A DNA stretch of 64,000 bases from Acidimicrobiaceae bacterium (lineage in GTDB: Bacteria > Actinomycetota > Acidimicrobiia > Acidimicrobiales > Poriferisodalaceae). The DNA lies in assembly GCA_026713105.1 (NCBI GenBank), contig JAPOPC010000082.1:1-64000 (forward strand), in the 5' to 3' direction. Shown in pieces: positions 63,410-64,000 of the stretch (positions are counted from its first letter, which is position 1; each line of letters begins with the position of its first letter). Both the position numbers and the translations under genes were made by a program. The notes beneath the pieces are model-generated. The model saw only the letters and a program-made list of their open reading frames with translations, did not search any database and was not told where the DNA came from.

Positions 63410-63422
63410 AACGCGAAGCGCC
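63398..63422. repeat. Right terminal inverted repeat of the ISL3 element
   Basis: 25 bp, inverse of 62010-62034 with two mismatches; it contains the stop codon of the transposase gene. Confidence 0.85.
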
Positions 63423-63743
63423 TCATAACGATCCTGACCCGCGAACTCACGCACCATGTCCGTCTTCGCGTTGTCATCATGATCGATCAGCACTTCGCTG
63501 GCCGTGTTTGCAGCGTGAGCTGCGGACCCTCAGACCACGCCCGATACACAAAATTCTGGACAGTCCCCTGACCGTCGATGACACGATTGGTGCCCATCTC
63601 ACGCCGTGCTGTCGATGTCGGTAATGGCTGCACGAGGCAGGCGGCAGCAGTTGCGTCGTGAACGAGCACCGCACCGACGGTGAGTTGCTGCTGGACACCT
63701 TCAGCTCACAAGACCCGCCGTCGCGGGCGTGAAGTTTGCGATT
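63423..63743. other. About 320 bp without a supportable gene
   Basis: Only short overlapping frames without start context or recognisable domains. On the minus strand a frame reading EVLIDHDDNAKTDMVREF runs into the IS right end and is probably the severed piece of an older gene. No repeats or structured RNA were recognised. Confidence 0.5.
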
Positions 63744-64000
63744 TCAAGCAGGCGGGATGATCCGCAGCTCCACACCTTCTCTGTCGCAGAGCGCTTGCCA
63801 GTTCTTGCCGACGTTGCCTTCAATTACGTGGAGCGGGGTTTCATAGTGGATTGCTGCGGCGAGAAAATCGGCAGCGAGCTTGTTGATGTTGGGACTCTGG
63901 CGGCGGTACACGTCAACCGCCCGCGCCATGTACGGCCGCGGGTCGGCCACCTGCAGAACATCCGGCGGAGGGGCTGACGCGCACTCGATCACCTCGTCTG
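63744..64000 (-). CDS. PIN-domain-like protein, 5' part beyond the window
   Basis: The visible 85 or so C-terminal residues (ending VELRIIPPA) contain NKLAADFLAAAIHYETPLHVIEGNVGKNW, which matches the second half of PIN-type endoribonucleases, where an Asp in the DxxxAA helix binds metal. The frame is open to the window end (DEVIECASAPPPDVLQ), so the true start and N-terminal metal residues lie outside. PIN proteins are often VapC toxins; the partner antitoxin is not seen. A GTG at 63992 exists but would give a protein too short for the fold. Confidence 0.4.
   Translation of the reverse strand, partial: DEVIECASAPPPDVLQVADPRPYMARAVDVYRRQSPNINKLAADFLAAAIHYETPLHVIEGNVGKNWQALCDREGVELRIIPPA

Larger units (their letters stand above)
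62010..63422 (+). mobile_element. ISL3-family insertion sequence
   Basis: A 1413-bp element with one transposase gene, bounded by 25-bp terminal inverted repeats: left GGCGCTTCGCGTTTGCGCGTGGGGT (here split as GGCGCTTCGCGTTT, then GCGCGTGGGGT) and right, in inverse, the same with two mismatches. The GGCGCTTCG end is typical for the family. The eight bases outside the two ends (GGCAATGT and TCATAACG) are not a duplication, so one flank has probably been lost or rearranged. Confidence 0.85.

Noticed and set aside
62002-63430. Target-site duplication around the ISL3 element
   Set aside because: The eight bases on the two sides (GGCAATGT and TCATAACG) do not match.
62338-63624. A second long plus-strand frame overlapping the transposase
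   Set aside because: It is out of frame with the intact DDE transposase, runs past the right inverted repeat and has no motif. ISL3 elements do not need a frameshift product.
63423-63743. Short frames such as the one reading MGTNRVIDGQG on the minus strand as a gene
   Set aside because: No ribosome-binding site, no domain, and overlapping frames of equal quality; more likely debris next to the IS.

Overview
This is a GC-rich, gene-dense chromosomal window from what looks like an actinobacterium. The pointers are a PafB/PafC pair of WYL regulators, DUF4032 and DUF3179 proteins, a mycobacterial-type SerC, a possible mycothiol-type (MDMPI-like) protein, many GTG starts and pervasive 4-bp start/stop overlaps. 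The number of acyl-CoA, xanthine-dehydrogenase-like and branched-chain amino acid transport genes would suit a heterotrophic lineage such as Acidimicrobiia, but that placement is inference. No rRNA, CRISPR array or prophage was seen. Two tRNA genes are present (Glu-CTC and Gln-CTG).

Layout. 1-4.3 kb: a lipoprotein, an AlaX-type tRNA editing protein, an EEP-family hydrolase and pafB-pafC. 4.3-11.3 kb: a two-gene molybdenum hydroxylase (large subunit plus a fused FAD/2Fe-2S subunit), a MatB-like acyl-CoA ligase and a DUF4032 kinase-like protein. 11.3-16.6 kb: tRNA-Glu, a DUF3179 lipoprotein, a polysaccharide deacetylase, an acyl-CoA dehydrogenase and a nitroreductase-SRPBCC fusion. 16.7-27.3 kb: an eight-gene branched-chain amino acid type ABC transport block on the minus strand with one LivG/LivF pair, two LivH/LivM pairs and two near-identical binding lipoproteins. 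27.4-35.7 kb: tRNA-Gln, gltX, two small genes, cimA-leuB, greA and leuCD. 35.8-47.6 kb: an SsuD-like monooxygenase plus a glutamine amidotransferase, divergent from a dpp-type ABC operon that continues into an amidohydrolase, a CobW-type GTPase and a second amidohydrolase. 47.6-56.8 kb: amino-acid synthesis genes (serA-like, an aminotransferase, serC, ilvB-ilvN, ilvC), two RDD proteins and YqgE, with a probable Val/Leu-coding leader peptide ahead of ilvBN. 56.8-59.6 kb: a PQQ-type sugar dehydrogenase lipoprotein and a MATE exporter.

The right end (59.6-64 kb) is an accessory island. A compositionally distinct cytosine-C5 methyltransferase is divergent from a protein that joins an XRE helix-turn-helix to what looks like an ApaLI-like restriction endonuclease domain. 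Between them lies a perfect GAGACTATAGTCTC palindrome that could serve as a shared operator. It is followed by an inverted, decayed ISL3 transposase fragment, an intact ISL3-family insertion sequence with 25-bp terminal inverted repeats, and a PIN-like gene cut by the window end.

Together the core genes cover both import (Liv) and synthesis (citramalate route: cimA, leuBCD, ilvBNC) of branched-chain amino acids. The dpp-amidohydrolase block looks like an uptake-and-hydrolysis unit for an unidentified substrate. The restriction-modification locus with a possible self-regulating endonuclease is the most unusual system here.
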